Under the pieces are notes generated by a model. It worked only from the letters and a program-made list of their open reading frames with translations, ran no database searches and was not told the DNA's origin. Positions 46,113 through 56,865 of a stretch of 64,000 nt of DNA are shown piece by piece. Position 1 is the first letter of the stretch; every line of letters starts with the position of its first letter. Source of the stretch: Tetradesmus obliquus (lineage: Eukaryota; Chlorophyta; Chlorophyceae; Sphaeropleales; Scenedesmaceae); contig CP126196.1 of assembly GCA_030272155.1 (NCBI GenBank), forward strand, positions 930,001 through 994,000. Direction: 5' to 3'. The position numbers and the translations under genes were made by a program.

Positions 46113-49100
46113 CAGCAGCAGCAGGAGCAGCAGCAGCAGCAGCAGCATTGATGACGGCAGCTCGACCATTGATGTACTGCATACTACAGCAGGTGTGCAA
46201 GCGCAAACCACAACCCTTGCTTCGAGATCTCAGCCACTCAACCGAGCGCACGCCCTCATCCTACAAACAGGCTGCTGCAGGCCTGCAGGCCTGCCGTGCC
46301 ATACAGCCTAGTAGAACTGCCCAGACATCCCGATCACCCAGCACCCCGCAATGCATACCCACCTGCGCTGCTCGCCAGCCTGCAGCAGCAGCCCCGCAGT
46401 GCCAGGGGTCACCGCCTGGCCCCGCAGCACCCCCAAATCCAGCGGAGGCACATCCTGATCATACTCATCAAGCACGCCTAGCACCCCAGCAGCAGCAGCG
46501 GCAGCGGGAGTGCTGCTGCCGCTCGGTGCTGCCTTGTCGCTGCTGCTGCTGCTGCCGCCCATCACTTTGATGGCAGTGGAGGAGGCATCGAGCTCCCACT
46601 CAGAGCCTGTGAGGATTGGCGTGCTGGCAGAAGTGGCACCGGCACTGCCGGCAGCAGCAGCAGCAGCAGAGGGTGCTGCGCCGCCTCCTGATGGCGAGTA
46701 TGCAGCAGGCGATGGCGAGGTGATGATGCTCCTGATGCGGCCCCTGCAGCAACAGCAGGCATACAGCTCCTATATGCTCGTCAAGTGAATGAGAGGGCAA
46801 GCCTAAGACGCAAGCCGCAGCTAGGCAGCCGCTGCGAAGCAGAACGCAAGCAGATTCCACAGCAGCTAGCTGCTATGCTACGCTGCCAGCACGGCCACCA
46901 GCATGGCACATCCACGTTGCCACTATGCCAGTTGCACTCACGCAGCTTGGTTACTTGACAAACATGCTCCCATCCATCAGCAGTCAGCAGTGTTAGCCGC
47001 CGCATTTCATCCGCATATCATCCACATTTTCCAACCTGTCACTCTCAGTGCTCCTCCTAGTGCTTGCAGCAGCACGCAGCTCCAGCCCCAAGCTGCCCCC
47101 AGCAGCAGCAGCGGCAGCAGCAGCAGCCTTCTCAGCCGCAAGCGCTGCCCCCAGCTGCCGCACAGCAGCCTGAGCTGCGGGGCCTGCAGGGCCGCTGTTG
47201 CTGCTGCTGTTGGCGAGGTCGGAGGTATCCCACTCTGGCTGGAGGTTGCTGCCGCCGTTGCTGCTGCTGCTGCGCTGTGCGGAGGCGGCTGTGACTGCAG
47301 TGATGAGTGCCATGCATGCACTGAATGCCCAGCACTGCGGCAGCAGCAGCAGTGGCGGCGGAGAAGCAGCAGATGTGTGACCATGCTGCCTGCGCTCGTT
47401 GTGATAGGCTGCTTGGCTGCTCAAAGCACGCCTGAGCAAACCCCCAATGATGTGCAGTGTAATGAAGGCGAGCACACATCCTTCAACCCCGCCATCCTCA
47501 CATTGCATTGTACATCATTTTGCTACACATGCCGCAGCGTACCTCCTTCAAAGGTGCGCTGCTGCCTGGCGCTGCTGATTTCCCGGGAAGTGCTGCACGC
47601 ACAAGCAATTTGTACCTTGAACAATCCACATGTGCCGCACCTCCTTGAACCACGGCTTGACCAGCCCTGCTGCCTCGCGTGCAGCCAGTATGCCCAAAAA
47701 GTGCTGCACGAAGACCAGCCCACGCTCAGCCACATCAACGGGGCGCCCCAGCCGCAGCAGCACACGCGCCTGCAGCAGCAGCAGCGGCAGCAGCGGCAGC
47801 AGCGGCGGCGGCAGCAGCAGCAGCAGCAGCAGCAGCGGCGGGCGGCGTCAGTGGGTGAGCCAGGCATGCCAGGCGTGACATGTCGTTTACGCTGCTATGA
47901 ACGGCAGGGTTTACACTGCTGCTATGCACGGCAGGGTTTAAGCTGCTGCTATGCATGGCAGGGGTGACAGGTCATATACGCTGCTATGCGCGGCAGGGTT
48001 TACGCTGCTGCTATGCACGGCAGGGTTTACGCTGCTGCTATGCACGGCAGGGGTGTAAGCTGCTGCTATGCATGGCAGGGCTGAAGCTACTGCTGGGCAT
48101 GGCAGAGTCTGCTCACCTGTGCCGCGAAGAGGTACTGCCGGAAGTGGAACTCCTGCACGGCCTTCTTACACAGCACCAGCCGCCGCATGCCGCGCCAGCT
48201 GCTGCTCAGCAGGCTGGCACAGTCTTCGGAGTCACTCCGAGTTAGCCCTGCACGCACAAGCAACCAAACACAGTTCAGAGTGCCGCTTCTAGATCTACAG
48301 GCTTTGCAGGGGAAGTGACAGCAGCTCAGCAGGCTGGCACAGTCCTCGGAGTCACTCCGAGTCAGCCCTGCAGGCAGGCAGGGAAGCGTAAAGGGGCAAA
48401 GCAGACCCCACGCATATGTTGTGGTGCAGTCCTCGGAGTCGCTGACGGTCAGCCCTGTGCATCATTACAAAGGGAAAGAATACAGAGGAACACAATAAAA
48501 TGCACGTGTGCTGCAGTGTGACAAACTGCGTGGATCATCAGCCACGCAGCGCTTGCCATGTTGCCACACACGCTCTTGCACACACTTCATTGAAGGCTGC
48601 ATCGCACATGTCAGCTTTCATCCACAGGCTCTCGCGTTGCTAGCACCCATTGAAACATTGCAGAAGGCACATCACGCACCAAAGTCTGCCGCGGCCCGCA
48701 CTGCTGCCGCAGCCGCCTCTGCCGGCGTCGCTGCTGCTGCTGCCGCTGCTGCTGCTGCCGCCTCCAGCGTGTCCAGGTACACCGTCTCCAGCTCCACATA
48801 CTCCTGGAAGGCGTCTTCCCTGCAGGGAGAATGACAATGTAACAGTCACAACAAAGAGAATAACAGTGTGCCACAACATCACATGCAAGCTGTCGCAAGT
48901 GCTCCAAGGCCCGAGTATCGCAGTGCTTGGGCTGCTGACGCTGCTGCTGAACAGACAAAATTGCCTCGTTCATAACATAAGATAACATAACACTAAACGC
49001 TGTCCTTCACTACAGCCCTGCCCCCTCCAGCATCAACGCAGAGCTGTCCTTGACCAGGTACAGCATGGTGAACAATGATTGTTTTTTCACACAATATAAC

Positions 49101-52100
49101 ATAATACAAAACACTTCCGCTCACAACAGCCCAGCGCCCTTCAGCATGAGTACGAAGCTGCCCTTGCCATCACAGCGTGGCGAAGGACCAGCCCGGGTGT
49201 GGACACATATCTTTGTCACATAACATGACATAACATAACACATTATAACACGACATCACACAAAAGCTCCCACCCACCATAGCCCTGCCCCCTCCAGCAT
49301 GAGCGCGAAGCTGTCCTTGACCACGTACAGCGTGGTGAACAATCATTGTTTTGTAACACAACATAACATAACATAACACAAAACACTCGCGCTCACCACA
49401 GCCCTGCGCCCTCCAGCATGAGTGCAAAGCTGTCCTTGACCAGGTACAGCGTTAAAAAGGACCAGCCCGGGTCACGCCGCTCGTTCAGCAGCCGCCGCAC
49501 CTGCAGAAGAAACAGGCACAAATACAGGCGATGCAGTTGGTGGTTTACACGTAAGCAGGCGAGGGTTGCTTGCTATCTCAGCAGCAGTGTGTGAAGGAAC
49601 AGCCCGGATAGCGCTCAATCAGCAGCCGCCGCACCTGCAAGCAATCAGCAATGCAATTTTTGCAGTCAATAGGGCCGGCACCAGCAGGTGTTTGCTGTGC
49701 AGGCATGTCACTGATGCATGACGCATTTACCGCAGTGACAAACCGGCAGCTTTGAGCCTGCTCAGTGCAATGAACCCCATAGAAAGCGTAGTATTCCTAT
49801 TGCTAACATCCAATGTAACAATGACGTCCATGACTTGCCTTCGCGTCATATGCTGCCTGCCCTCACCACCACAGACGGGTTGACTCTGCTGCAGACAGTC
49901 AAAACTTCAACGTACCAGTCAACATAACAAGTTCTAGTCAAACCAGCCCCAACCCACCTCTGCGTCATATGCTGCCTGCCGCGCCTCAAAAGCAGCACGG
50001 ATGCTGTCCCGCAGCCCAGTACACAGCTCATCCAGCCCAGTCGCTCCAGCGCCCCAAACCCCTACACCCTGCGCCGAGCCGCCGGCCTGAACCCCATACC
50101 CCGGCCTGCTGCTGCTGCTGCTGCCGCTGCGCGCTGCTGCTGCTGCTGCCGGGCCTGTGAAGGCTTGCAGGGGTATGTCGAGGCGCACGACGCGCTCCCG
50201 GCGCTTGCTGGCAAAATCGTCACAGAGCTTCTCAAACACTCGCCTGCAATGATAGGTGAAGATTGTTGCAGCCACATCAGCAGCGCAAGGCACACAAGTT
50301 GGGAGTTAGAGACTCTCAATCACAAGCCTGATGTACAGCGATATTGCATGTGCATGACAGCAGGGGCGTCAGCGGTACAGGGAGCAAACCAGACAGAGCT
50401 TTCACCCCTAAGTCCAGCTCACGGGGCTGCATCAGCATCGCAGTGTGAAGTCCAAAGTGCGTGAATATATCAGATTCAAACTGCCCGCGTGAGAACTAAC
50501 AACTGGCATTCTGCCTCCACGACATGCACATGCAGGCAACATCACCGCGCAATGCTGCTGTTTCGACTGCCGCCGTCGGCCCCGCTGCTGTTGCTGCTGC
50601 TGCAGCAGCTGCTGCAGTTGCCGCAAGGCGTCATCGAACCACAACCCCGCCTCACCTCACGCTCTTGTTGTTGAGGCCCAGCTGAAACGGCCACACAAAC
50701 AGCGGCAGCGAGTGGCTGCTACTGCATGGCACCTGCTGCTGCTGCTGCTGCTGCTGCTGCGGCAACAAGCCTCAGGGCCAGCTCACCTCACGCTCTTGTC
50801 ATTGGGATCCAGCTCGAAAGGCCGCACATACAGCAGCAGCCACTCGCTGCTTCCACCACTGCACGCTGCTACATGACACCTGCTGCTACTGCTGCTGCTG
50901 CTGTTGTACTCGCAACAGCTCACCTCGCGCTCTTGTCATTCGGGTCCAGCTCAAACGGCCGCACGTACAGCAGCAGCCACTCGCTGCCAATGCCTGGGCC
51001 GCCCCATTCGCGCTCGATGTCTGACGTCACGCGCTTTAGCTGCGCGCGCAGCGTGGACTTGTACTCGTGCACGTCAGCAGTGGACACCTGCAGTGCGGCA
51101 TGCGACACACAGGTGTGAACAGTAGATTGATAGAGTGCAGCAGGCAGCTGCGCGCGCAGCATAGACTTGTACTCGTGCACTCAGCGCTGGACACGTGCGG
51201 CACACAATCAGAAGCAACATCGGCAGTGGTGAGGAACAGACTTGTAGTCGTGCATCTCAGCGCTGAGACACCTGTGGGCGCAGCGCGAGACCGTTGCTAA
51301 AACCCTCTGTTGAAGCCTTGACTCAACCGCACCCGTAGCAGCTGCACCTGCTGCTGCATGCCGTTGCTGTCGCTGCCTTGCTGCCTTCTGCTGCACCCTC
51401 TCTCGCATCACTGCCCTGACAACAGCTCAAGCTGCAGTTCCTGCTGCTGCTTTCTTTGTGCCCGCAAGCCCTCACCAGGATCAAGTGTGTGTGTGGGTTC
51501 CTGAACCAGGTCACTGGGCTGTGGGAGTACTGCTTCAGTCGCTTGAGCCGCATGTCTGTAGACAGCACAAACCTGCATGCAGCAGCAGCAGCAGTAGCAG
51601 CAGCAACAGCTCACAAATCCGCGGCACGGCCTGATATGATGTCACTGGGCTGTGGGAGTACTGCTTCAGTCGCTTGAGCCGCATGTCTGTAGACAGCACA
51701 AACCTGCATGCAGCAGCAGCAGCAGCAGCAGTAGCAGCAGCAACAGCTTACAAATCGCGGCACAGCCTGATATGATGTCACTGGGCTGTGGGAGTACTGC
51801 TTCAGGCGCTTGAGCCGCATGTCTGTAGACAGCACAAACCTGCATGTTCAGCAGCAAGCACAGCAATACACCAGCAGCTCATGCACCGGCACGGCTTGCT
51901 GGTTACGCTGCACTGCGGTGCTGTGCCTTGCGCTGTGCTGGTGTGTGCTGCCGCTGGTTGTGGTGAGCTGCGTTATACAAAGAGCACAGCACACCATAGA
52001 TGACACCACACTGCACTGCACTGCACCGCACTGCACTGCACTGCGTTGCAAGTGCAACCAGACAGCCCTGCCCTGGTTGGAATGCCGAGACAGGCAATGA

Positions 52101-52944
52101 TTGTACTGCCAAGCTTGGCTGCATGGATTGCCTGGTTCGACTGCTGTGTACTGCCTGCCTGACCTGCCCTGTGCCTCCTCAAGTCATGCCACAGCTGCAC
52201 TGCATAGTCCTGCACTGCATAGTCCTGCACTGCATAGTTCTGCACTGCCTGTTGTTGCACTGCATGTTGCTGCACTGCCTGTTGCTGCACTGCCTTTGCT
52301 GCACTACCTGTTGTTGCACTGCCTGCTGCTGTACTGCCTGTGGCTGTACTGCATGTTGCTGTACTGCCTGTTGCTGTACTGCCTGTGGCTGTGCAGCCTG
52401 CACTGGATGTGCTACCTGTTGCTGTACTACCTGTTGCTGCACTACCTGTTGTTGCACTACCTGTTGCTGCACTGCCTGTTGCTGCACTGCCTGTTGCTGC
52501 ACTGCCTGTTGCTGCACTGCCTGTTGCTGCACTGCCTGTTGCTGCACTGCACTGCGCTGCACTGCACTGCTCTGCGCTGCACTGTACTGCTTGTGCTGCT
52601 GTTCACATGAGGGGCAAGCGCGGCACCGCCACCGGCTTGTCGACTGGTGTTGGGCAGCGCTGTACTGCTTGACAACTGCACTGCACTGCCTGTCTGCGCT
52701 ACACTGTTCTGCCGGCTGGGACGCACCTTCCTGCCTGACAAACCAGCACTATCGGCCTGAACAGACGCCACAGCCGTTGCTATCATTGCTGCACTGCTTG
52801 CTGCGGTGCTGCTGTCCTGCATGTACTGCCAGTTGCTGTAGCGCTCACATGAGGGGCAGGCGTGGCACCGCCACCGGCTTGCCGACCTTGTTGGGCAGCG
52901 TGATGCCCCGCAGCGGCAGCCGCGACTCCACCAGCTGTGTACGA

Positions 52945-53000
<56 letters not shown>

Positions 53001-53825
53001 TTGTGCGCATGTGCAACAACATTGACAGCTGCGACTCCACCACCACCAGCAGCACATCAAAGGTATGCGTATTTGCCAGCAGCACGGCAGAGGGGTGTGC
53101 CACGTCAGCATCTGCAGTGCGTGTGTATGCCAGTAGCGCAACAGGTGTGCGCCTCAACAGCAGTTCACGAGGTGCACAGCACAGGCAGTGTGAAGCAGGT
53201 GGCACAGGAGGTCCAAGCAGTTCGCCAGTCAAGGCAGCACAGGAACATGAACATAAAGCAGCACAGCACATGCTGCTGCTGCTACTGCCTTGCCTCGCAC
53301 ACTGCTGTACTCTTTGTCGTATTGGCTGATGCTGTACAAAGTTTCCAACAGTTTTGTTGCCATCTAACGTTGATGTGAGGGTGCTGGTGGGTTGACGCAG
53401 AGATGGCTGGGCTAGGGCCAGCGGCCTATGACAGGCCAAGCAGTGATGCTGCTTGTTCAGTGTGAGCATCTCCAGGTGTAAGCAAGCACAGATCAGGCCA
53501 TACAACCACGTGCGGCTGATTTTGACTAGACGTGCTGGTGCTGTCTGTGCTGCTGCTGTGACTATGCCAGCGCAGAGTTCTCCAATGAAACACCTGACGG
53601 CGTCAATTTCAGCTGCTGCTGCAACTGCTGCAGCAACCACATAATACCATGCCAGGCACCTCATCTGGCTGCGTGAACTTTGAAAACCAAATAGAAATCC
53701 TGTGGTACAAGTGCCTGCTGCAGGACTAGTTGAACACTCACGTCTTTGATGGTGCTCCACAGCCCATTGAGTCCAAGCTCCTCAACAGCAATCACGTAGG
53801 TGCCCCCGAGCTCCTCCCCGTCCAT
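37251..53825 (-). CDS. TRAPPC10: TRAPPII complex subunit TRAPPC10/TRS130
   Basis: Subunit of the TRAPPII tethering complex acting at the trans-Golgi. Nineteen exons: 53825-53742, 52934-52849, 51572-51476, 51087-50924, 50243-49958, 49500-49397, 48819-48680, 48247-48117, 47769-47641, 47334-47036, 46743-46363, 46049-45479, 45095-44535, 44249-43938, 43575-43426, 42817-40661, 40406-40004, 38906-38583, 38218-37251. The sum is 7347 nt in one frame (2448 aa). Landmarks matching human and plant TRS130: STADVHEYKSTLRAQLKRVT, RRVFEKLCDDFASKRRERVV, RDPGWSFLTLYLVKDSFALM, WEDAFQEYVELETVYL, HFRQYLFAAQ, LLDRMRQIFAAEGWQLLQGQ, and the C-terminal LRLPFWLEFP and RVGQPMTLSWQL segments. Length is nearly double the usual 1200-1260 aa because of Ala/Ser/Gln/Gly linkers in the exons at 44.5-46.7 and 37.3-42.8 kb. 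Start ATG at 53825 precedes TYVIAVEELGLNGLWSTIKD. Confidence 0.92.
39216..40003 (-). repeat. Eight-copy 112-bp array of TRAPPC10 exon 17 3' end and donor
   Basis: Donor-edge anchors CCTGC(C/A)GTGT at 39219, 39331, 39443, 39555, 39667, 39779, 39891 and 40003, every interval exactly 112 bp. Each copy encodes AELALQLEYTA followed by a GTGAGG-type donor. The six middle copies are almost identical, so the array is young or homogenised. The outermost real edge is at 40004. Confidence 0.9.
42818..42950 (-). repeat. Copy of TRAPPC10 exon 16 start
   Basis: Encodes ELLLALSRRAAWCYARAGR after a CAG acceptor near 42945, then diverges. The full exon starts at 42817 after a TAG acceptor. Confidence 0.75.
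43160..43215 (-). repeat. Copy of TRAPPC10 exon 15 3' end
   Basis: Encodes WRLQLALRSPACFE followed by GTGCGG. The real edge, at 43426, has the same amino acids followed by GTGAGG. Confidence 0.75.
45096..45478 (-). repeat. Short copies of TRAPPC10 exon 13 start and exon 12 end
   Basis: A GCAG acceptor plus GACCCGCTTG-type start recurs at about 45265-45285. The LALEQ donor edge recurs at 45396-45425. Both duplications are in the same intron, one from each end. Confidence 0.55.
46050..46148 (-). repeat. Long (CTG)n tract forming TRAPPC10 exon 12 acceptor
   Basis: About 33 CTG-type units on the gene strand with two CTC interruptions, ending in CTGCAG at the exon border 46049. It is among the longest trinucleotide tracts in the window. 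Confidence 0.85.
47880..48116 (-). repeat. About 28-bp tandem repeat in a TRAPPC10 intron
   Basis: Seven to eight units built on GCTGCTATGCACGGCAGGGT with TTTAC or TTTAAGC spacers, next to the donor of exon 8. Confidence 0.8.
48248..48460 (-). repeat. Two extra copies of TRAPPC10 exon 8 start
   Basis: Encodes GLTRSDSEDCASLLS at about 48325-48372 and GLTVSDSEDC near 48425-48455, each behind an acceptor. The real exon starts at 48247. Confidence 0.75.
49000..49396 (-). repeat. Three extra copies of TRAPPC10 exon 6 3' end
   Basis: Copies of KDSFALMLEGAGL with donors near 49010-49070, 49125-49190 and 49265-49340; the full exon ends at 49397. Spacers carry ACATAACATAAC microsatellite. A further acceptor-side copy lies at 49595-49635. 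Confidence 0.8.
50640..50923 (-). repeat. Two extra copies of TRAPPC10 exon 4 3' end
   Basis: Encodes EWLLLYVRPFELDPNDKSVR at 50790-50860, and a diverged version (LPLFVWPFQLGLNNKSVR) at 50655-50715, each followed by GTGAGG/GTGAGC donors. The real edge is at 50924. Confidence 0.8.
51088..51290 (-). repeat. Copies of TRAPPC10 exon 4 start
   Basis: HEYKSMLRAQLPAALYQS at about 51130-51195 and a shorter copy at 51235-51275 repeat the exon start STADVHEYKSTLRAQL. Confidence 0.7.
51573..51850 (-). repeat. Two extra copies of TRAPPC10 exon 3 start, about 130-bp period
   Basis: FVLSTDMRLKRLKQYSHSPV is repeated at about 51640-51707 and 51772-51845. Each copy follows a GCATGCAG-type acceptor with CTG tracts, then diverges. 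Confidence 0.85.
51985..52600 (-). repeat. Minisatellite of 15-bp CTGCACTGCCTGTTG units
   Basis: Some thirty to forty variants of a 12-15 bp unit (CTGCACTGCCTGTTG, CTGTACTGCCTGTTG and CTGCACTGCATAGTC on the plus strand) fill the intron between TRAPPC10 exons 2 and 3. A copy of exon 2's donor edge follows at about 52610-52640. Confidence 0.85.
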
Positions 53826-54232
53826 AGCTAAAAAGCCAGAGCTCAAGTACTGCTCATTTAGTTTGTTTTTCGCTCCGTCATTGTAGCATGCTGCAACATT
53901 TCAGAGGCAGCATGATCGTTGTCGCTTCAACCCTTGCAGGACTACGTCAATAAATGTTCAACATGGAAATCACAACGGTTTCAAGTGTTTGAAGCCATAA
54001 CCACGTACTGACATGCAGGTTCGGGTAAGTATTGTCATATGGTACAGGAGGTGTGCTGCCCTCAAGCCCTCGGCGAGTTACCTATGCCCAGACCCCTCAC
54101 CTTCACACAGGACATACTTGAAAGTCACATCACATCATGCCTCATACGCGGAGATCGGTACAACACTGACGATCGCCACACTCACTGCCCCATCAGTTCT
54201 TCTCGGCAGTCGATCACGTCAGTAGAGCCAAG
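53826..54232. promoter_or_regulatory. Divergent promoter between TRAPPC10 and the ZNRD2-like gene
   Basis: 407 bp separate the two start codons. At 54013 a short ATG stretch is followed by a GTAAGT donor-like site, which might mark a 5' UTR exon for the plus-strand gene. Confidence 0.5.
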
Positions 54233-54989
54233 ATGCCTGGTAGAACAGAGTCGCCGTCGGCCCAATTAGGTCAGCTGCTATTGAGGGGATGGACTATGCT
54301 CGCAGAAGCCTGTCAAGATTGTCAGGTGGGTGTTCTGCAGCTGCAGTGGCGGGAGCAGCAGCACAGCGGCATCCGCCGCATCAACGCAGTGTACGACCTC
54401 GGTTCGAAGCTCAACAAGTCATATTACATCGCTCGGATGCTGAAGTGTGACCAATGGATCACCATGCGGTGTGCTGGCCTGAATCTGCTTTCCTTGCTGC
54501 TTTCCTTGCTGCCTTCACTGTGTGCTGCTTGGTGTCGTCCTGAGCCTGCCTTTCAAACGTGTTCTCTATTAGCTGATGATTACCACGTTGTATACTTATC
54601 GTTGCTGTGCAGGTGCCGTTGATGCGTGACCCCTCTACCATGCTGGGCCACTGCGTGGGCTGCAGGAAGGTGTATGATGCAGAGGGCCAGGTGGTGCAGG
54701 TGAGCCCAACACTGCACTTTGGGACACGGCTGCACAGCTGGCATTGCTTGGGATGCGACAGCATGATTCATCTATTAATGGCAACATTCAACCTTTGTAT
54801 TGTTGTAGAGCATATGCAGATGCGTAATGACTGTCATTGTTCTTTGGCGTTGCAGGACGATGCAACGCCAGCCGTCCGCATGAATGGGCCTGTGCCCGCT
54901 TCGGGCCGTGACATCAGCAGCACGGCTCCTGCAGCACCACAAACACCAGCAGCAGCAGGAGATGGCACTGCGGCACCTGCACCTGCACC

Positions 54990-55021
<32 letters not shown>

Positions 55022-56454
55022 CCGGGGAGCCAGGGTTTGAGGAAGCCAGGCAGCGCTACCAGCAGATGCGGCAGCAGCGGGAGGCAGCAGCAGCAGCAGC
55101 AGCAGGTGGCAGCAGCAGTGACCCCTCTCAGGTGCTGTCTGACAGGCTGCTGCAAGGCTGGGCTATGCTGGGAGCACACTGCCCGATGTGAGTGTGGGCT
55201 GGGCATGCATTGAGCACGCATGAGCATGCACAATGCCTCAATGTCTGACCTGTGCTTAGAAAGTGGTCATGCGCATTGTGGCAGGTCTCTACAAGAACTG
55301 CAGAGTAACCCAACTGTGGCTTTGGCGTGTTGCATACGCTGCTCCTGTTCGGCATCAACCGTCGTCTGCCAGGCGCTTGCTGCTGCCTCCTGTGCTGCTG
55401 CCCCTGCTTCCCAGCCATCCACACCCCTGCCACAGCGTCAGTGATGTGACATATCTCTATGCTGTACACCATAAGTTAGGTTCAACTGTTGCACTGCTTG
55501 CAGTGTGCCTGAATGACTGCCTGGCTGCCTGCCTGCCTGCCTGGCTGCGTGCAGCTGCGCCAGCCCCCTCATGCGCAGCCGTGCACAGGAGGTGCGCTGC
55601 GTGGTCTGCGACCTGCCAGTGCAGGTGGAGGGCAGCACAGCAGCAGCAGCAGCAGCAGCAGCAGAACCACCAGCAGCAGACCCAGCAGCTGCAGCAGCGC
55701 AGCATGCTGGCCCTGCGCCGCCTGCGGCTGCAACAGCAGCACGCCAGGCTGCCAATGGTCCAGTGACGACAGCAGCAGCAGCAGCAGAGCAAAATGCAGC
55801 GTTTCTCCGTCAGCAGCGTGTGCCGGCTGTCACTGTGTCCAGCCCACCCGCAGGCGGTGGCAATGGCAGCTCCATGTTGCAACAGCAGCAGGTGCGCAAC
55901 AGCCTTGTCTGGCCTGACACAGAGGCAGTGTAATTGCAATGTGAAGGCAATGTAAGACTCTATGACATTTAAAGCAGTGTACCAGTCTGGAGTTGCAAGC
56001 AGTTTCGTCAAACGACTCATACTTGGCCTCAACGAAACAGCGGCTGCACGCCAAGGCCTCTGTTTACACCGCTTAGTTCATCACACACCCATGTTTAACC
56101 AACTCCTCAGCAGCTGCTGCATCAAGATGTTTGTGCTGCATCACCCTGCCCTCTGAGCCTGAGTGTCGCGTACGCTGCGCTGACTTTGCAGGTGCTTGGA
56201 GCGCTGCAGAAGTTTCCAAGCGTTTGATGTTATGATGTTGCTAAACAATAACGTGGCTTGACGCGCTGCTGGTGTGCCTGGTGCTGCAGGTGCTAGGTGG
56301 GCTGCAGCAGGCACTGCTCCTCAAGCTTGACGAGTCGCGGCAGCTGCTGCAGCAGACGCCTGCGAGCCAGCCAGAGCAGCTGGGGCAGCAGCTGCAGCTG
56401 GTGCAGCAGCTGCTGCAGGCGCTGGCGGCTGCCAAGCAGAACATAGACCTGTAG
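54233..56454 (+). CDS. ZNRD2/SSSCA1-type double zinc-ribbon protein
   Basis: Five exons (54233-54325, 54613-54699, 54856-55187, 55555-55891, 56290-56454, TAG) give 337 aa in frame. Two copies of the SSSCA1/autoantigen-p27 zinc ribbon are present: GWTMLAEACQDCQVPLM with Cys27/30/45/48, and GWAMLGAHCPICASPLM with Cys169/172/186/189, the spacings agreeing closely. Between them lie poly-Gln and a charged helix (EEARQRYQQMRQQREA). A C-terminal helix, VLGGLQQALLLKLDESRQLL and on, matches the family's conserved tail. Animal members are small zinc-binding proteins (ZNRD2) with incompletely known roles; plant homologues also carry two ribbons. In both ribbons an intron splits the first Cys pair from the following PLM. 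A decayed copy of the last exon's start lies near 56192. Confidence 0.85.
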
Positions 56455-56860
56455 GTTGGTTGCAGCTCAGCGGCTGAGCAAGGTTGTGCCGGGTGGCAAT
56501 TGATGCAGAGCTAGAGCAGAGTGGTCAGGATAAGAACAGCAGCAGCAGCCACACGGCACTCTCTTGGCAGTGGGTTGACACCGTTGGGCCAAACAAATGG
56601 CACGGTCATGCGTATCCCATTGTCTGCCACTGCTGCAGAGCAGTCTGCCAGTTCATTACATCACCTGCTGTCTCCAGGGGCCAAAAAAACGAGCGCGGTT
56701 CAAGTGATGCGTTGCTGCCGGCATGCAGCACCGGCTGTCTCCAGCGTGCAAATAAAACAAGCGTGGCTCAAGTGGTGCGTTGCTGCCGGCATGCAGTACA
56801 TCTACTGGTCGAAAATAGAGAGGCAAACTCTTTCTGTTCAGTAAGAAGCTGGCATTGGCA

Positions 56861-56865
56861 TGTAA
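56861..56865 (+). terminator. Possible TGTAA poly(A) signal of the ZNRD2-like gene
   Basis: TGTAA lies about 400 bases after the stop; no closer match was noticed, so the assignment is tentative. Confidence 0.3.

Noticed and set aside
47616-47640. Longer TRAPPC10 exon 9 ending at GTTCAAG|GTACAA (adding VRHMWIVQ)
   Set aside because: It breaks the phase with the next exon. The donor GAG|GTGCGG at 47640 keeps frame and gives WFKECWAFSACMALI, which aligns with the plant protein.
52000-53025. Plus-strand 341-codon Cys/Thr/Ala repeat frame
   Set aside because: Produced by the CTGCACTGCCTGTTG minisatellite in all frames; lies in a TRAPPC10 intron.
54326-54612. Coding extension of the ZNRD2-like first exon through an open stretch (HSGIRRINAVYDLGSKLNKS)
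   Set aside because: It separates the zinc ribbon's two halves and is in the wrong frame for the next exon; splicing from GTCAG|GTGGGT to GTGCAG|GTGCCG restores the ribbon.
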